Assembly (NCBI GenBank): GCA_030609785.1
Contig: JAUWTC010000137.1
Location: 1 to 6,944, forward strand
Direction of reading: 5' to 3'
DNA: 6,944 bases
Origin: Holophagae bacterium
GTDB taxonomy: Bacteria > Acidobacteriota > Thermoanaerobaculia > Thermoanaerobaculales > Sulfomarinibacteraceae
Positions 5,567 to 6,944 of this stretch are shown piece after piece (position 1 is the stretch's first letter; the number at the start of each line of letters is the position of its first letter). The position numbers and the translations under genes are program-made. The notes below the pieces were generated by a model. It was not told the DNA's origin and did not search any database. It was given only the letters and a program-made list of their open reading frames with translations.

Positions 5567-5610
5567 TCTTCTTGTCTTATCTTCGCGTCCTTGGCGTCTT
5601 GGCGGTTCAA
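5567..5610 (-). repeat. TTGAACC-led degenerate array downstream of the prenyltransferase gene
   Basis: On the minus strand TTGAACC at 5610-5604 leads into CGCCAAGA-, CGCCAAGGA- and CGCGAAGA-type units of 8-9 bases, then AAG-rich sequence. It begins 31 bp after the prenyltransferase stop codon and resembles the array at 886-921, which begins at the murJ stop codon. Confidence 0.65.
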
Positions 5611-5641
5611 CTGTCTTCTCGTTCAGCCTCGGGTGTTCGGC

Positions 5642-6511
5642 TTACCCCATCCGCATGACGACGGTTGCAATCCCAAGCCACAGGAGGACGCAGGCCAGAA
5701 GCGGCCTGTCGGTCAACAGAGCCTTGGTCGGGCTACCCCCCAACTCATGACGGTGCAGCAGATAGAGGTAACGAAAGAGCCCATAAAGCACAACTGGAAC
5801 GGTCGCCATCAGGCCTTCAGACCCGACCTTGGCCACGGTATCCGGCGCGACGGTGTACAGGGTGTAGGCCAGGACGGTCGCCCCGAGAACGACCGAGATC
5901 GCCTGATCGACCATCGGCAACGTGTAGTGGCCCAAGACGACCCGGTGATTGCCTGCCTCCTCGCCCAACAGAACCAGTTCCGATCGCCGTTTGCCCAACG
6001 CAAGGTACAAGGCCAGCAGATAGGCACAGAGCAGGATCCAACGAGAGACCGGGACATCGATGGCAACAGCTCCCCCGACAACCCGCAGAACGAACCCCAG
6101 GGCGACGACCAGGACATCGACGAAGACCAGTTGTTTGAGCAAGGTCGAATACAAGAGAGTGATCACCAGGTAGGCGCCTAATACCGTGGGGAACCACCCG
6201 CCGAGAGCCAGTGCCGACACAGCGCCGACGATGATCAGGATGAGCGCTGTACCCAGGGCAGTACCAACACCGACTACCCCTGAGGCAATCGGACGTCGAC
6301 ACTTGGTCGGGTGGCCCCGGTCGGCATCGCGGTCCAGCACATCGTTGACCAGGTAGGTCGCAGATGCGGTCGCGCAAAATGCCACCACCGCAAGCAGCGA
6401 TCTTCCGACCGCACCACCCTCCGTCAGGTATCCAGAAAAGATTAATGGCGCCAGGACAAACCCGTTTTTCAACCACTGTTCAGGACGCAGGCTTCGTAGG
6501 AGAGGCATCAT
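5642..6511 (-). CDS. UbiA-family prenyltransferase, decaprenyl-phosphate phosphoribosyltransferase-like
   Basis: The 289-residue membrane protein has about eight or nine hydrophobic segments. The first Asp-rich motif is N56-D57-x-x-D60-x-x-x-D64, followed by HPTKCRRPIASG (67-78); this HPxKxxRPIASG form and the RPEQWLKNGFVLAPLIF opening (9-25) are typical of the phosphoribosyltransferase branch (Rv3806c-like) rather than of ubiquinone or menaquinone enzymes. The second motif region is KQLVFVDVLVVALGFVLRVVGGA. Such enzymes join phosphoribosyl pyrophosphate to polyprenyl phosphate in the inner membrane, the first step to lipid-linked arabinofuranose or ribofuranose donors. The usual epimerase partner genes are not in this window. 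ATG codons at 6511 and 6508 are both possible starts; neither has a Shine-Dalgarno sequence. The gene lies 85 bp after the receptor gene on the same strand, with a hairpin between them. Confidence 0.88.
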   Translation of the reverse strand: MMPLLRSLRPEQWLKNGFVLAPLIFSGYLTEGGAVGRSLLAVVAFCATASATYLVNDVLDRDADRGHPTKCRRPIASGVVGVGTALGTALILIIVGAVSALALGGWFPTVLGAYLVITLLYSTLLKQLVFVDVLVVALGFVLRVVGGAVAIDVPVSRWILLCAYLLALYLALGKRRSELVLLGEEAGNHRVVLGHYTLPMVDQAISVVLGATVLAYTLYTVAPDTVAKVGSEGLMATVPVVLYGLFRYLYLLHRHELGGSPTKALLTDRPLLACVLLWLGIATVVMRMG

Positions 6512-6517
6512 GGAGAG

Positions 6518-6526
6518 AGTCTAGCA
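6518..6526 (-). promoter_or_regulatory. Possible extended -10 for leaderless prenyltransferase mRNA
   Basis: On the minus strand TGC followed by TAGACT (hexamer at 6523-6518) sits 6 nt before ATG 6511. The hexamer matches TATAAT at only 4 of 6 positions and no -35 is clear, so this is supported mainly by the same spacing seen before murJ and thiI. Confidence 0.28.
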
Positions 6527-6566
6527 ATTCCCCTGAGGCCCGCCATGTGGACCTGAGAGGAATTGC
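6524..6566 (-). promoter_or_regulatory. Stem-loop between receptor and prenyltransferase genes
   Basis: On the minus strand GCAATTCCTCTCAGG (6566-6552) pairs with CCTCAGGGGAATTGC (6538-6524): 13 Watson-Crick pairs, one G-U pair and one C-C mismatch, with a 13-nt loop. The G-U pair becomes A-C in the opposite strand, so the fold favours minus-strand RNA. No U-tract follows, so it is not a standard terminator; it could protect the receptor mRNA 3' end or separate the two transcripts. Confidence 0.5.
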
Positions 6567-6596
6567 ACTTGGTTCCGGTTTCGCCGGATTGGGATC

Positions 6597-6944
6597 TCAG
6601 AACACGAATCCCAGCGTGACATACCACGAGCGGGGCATTCGCGGCCCATAAACATAACCTGAGTCTCTTTCGGCGCCCTGGTCGAGGTCTTCCTGATATT
6701 CATTGCTCAGGTTGCGTCCGCCGACGGCCAATCTCAACTTGGTGGTCGGTTCCATCAGCAGGGGAAATTCAACAGCGACCCTGGCATCGAGAGTCAGGAA
6801 ATCCGGTGTTGTCTCCAGCCGATCCTCATCAATCCAACCGGCGTAGTGTGGAGCCACCATTTCACCGGTGTAACGCACGCCCAACCACAGCTCCATGTCG
6901 TGCAACGGCCGGTAAAGCACGCTCGCCAGACCATAGTTGTCCGG
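6597..6944 (-). CDS. TonB-dependent outer-membrane receptor, C-terminal end
   Basis: The 115 visible residues are the last beta-strands of an outer-membrane barrel that imports a ligand using TonB energy. The frame is open to the window edge, so the start, plug domain and TonB box are outside. Visible features are alternating-polarity strands such as MELWLGVRYTGEM and TKLRLAVGGRNLSNEYQ, the latter resembling the GVxNLFNxxY segment near the end of these receptors, then ERDSGYVYGPRMPRSWYVTLGFVF, which ends in the expected aromatic residue F recognised by the BAM complex. The GYVYGPRxPR stretch is common near the C-terminus of the family. The ligand cannot be told from this part. The stop codon is 85 bp ahead of the prenyltransferase start on the same strand. 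Confidence 0.88.
   Translation of the reverse strand, partial: PDNYGLASVLYRPLHDMELWLGVRYTGEMVAPHYAGWIDEDRLETTPDFLTLDARVAVEFPLLMEPTTKLRLAVGGRNLSNEYQEDLDQGAERDSGYVYGPRMPRSWYVTLGFVF

Larger units (their letters stand above)
5438..5641. other. Non-coding spacer between convergent genes
   Basis: The 204-bp spacer contains the heptamer array at 5441-5463, a perfect 12-bp palindrome GGCTTGCAAGCC at 5520-5531, and the TTGAACC-led array at 5567-5610. No T-tract-backed terminator is apparent for either flanking gene, although the palindrome could contribute to one. Reading frames across it show no recognisable protein. Confidence 0.7.

Noticed and set aside
5591..6181. Open frame antisense to the prenyltransferase gene
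   Set aside because: It overlaps a well-supported UbiA-family gene and has a Gln/Asp/Arg-rich translation with no family resemblance.

Overview
The window looks like a chromosomal stretch from a GC-rich Gram-negative bacterium. An outer membrane is implied by the TonB-dependent receptor fragment. The GEVED/DUF11 surface protein ending in FIDGFES-DLSAW, together with intergenic spacers full of degenerate short-period repeats, suggests an uncultured Acidobacteriota-type lineage (Thermoanaerobaculia-like). That placement rests on style of sequence only and is a moderate-to-weak inference. I see no rRNA, tRNA, CRISPR array or transposase gene.

Layout. Bases 1-552 (+) hold the C-terminal end of a secreted GEVED/DUF11 protein. 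Bases 553-917 are non-coding: a strong hairpin, a heptamer-repeat array split by a 134-bp MITE-like insertion with terminal inverted repeats and a 9-bp target duplication, and a 9-base-period array ending at the murJ stop codon. Next come murJ (918-2498, -), the lipid II flippase, and divergently ssb (2567-3010, +) and an HU/IHF-type protein gene (3082-3351, +) with its own promoter and a textbook terminator. Bases 3412-3611 carry an inverted pair of REP-like hairpins. Then thiI (3612-4838, +) overlaps by 4 bp a gene for a NapF-like protein with four [4Fe-4S] motifs (4835-5437, +). After a repeat-rich spacer, a UbiA-family prenyltransferase gene resembling decaprenyl-phosphate phosphoribosyltransferase (5642-6511, -) lies downstream of the 3' end of a TonB-dependent receptor gene (6597-6944, -, cut by the window end).

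The genes are mostly housekeeping: cell-wall precursor export, DNA binding, tRNA thiolation and polyprenyl-linked sugar synthesis. No single pathway joins them. The one tight functional unit is thiI plus the Fe-S protein, which are translationally coupled.

The most unusual content is between the genes: (1) a clean insertion of a small TIR element into a 7-bp array; (2) three REP-like palindromes, one carrying a compensatory base-pair swap; (3) heptamer arrays in all three long spacers; (4) two arrays led by TTGAACC at the 3' ends of both complete minus-strand genes; (5) three genes without a Shine-Dalgarno sequence, each with a -10-like hexamer exactly 6 nt before the start codon, suggesting leaderless mRNAs; (6) a hairpin before ubiA whose pairing is better in the minus-strand RNA.
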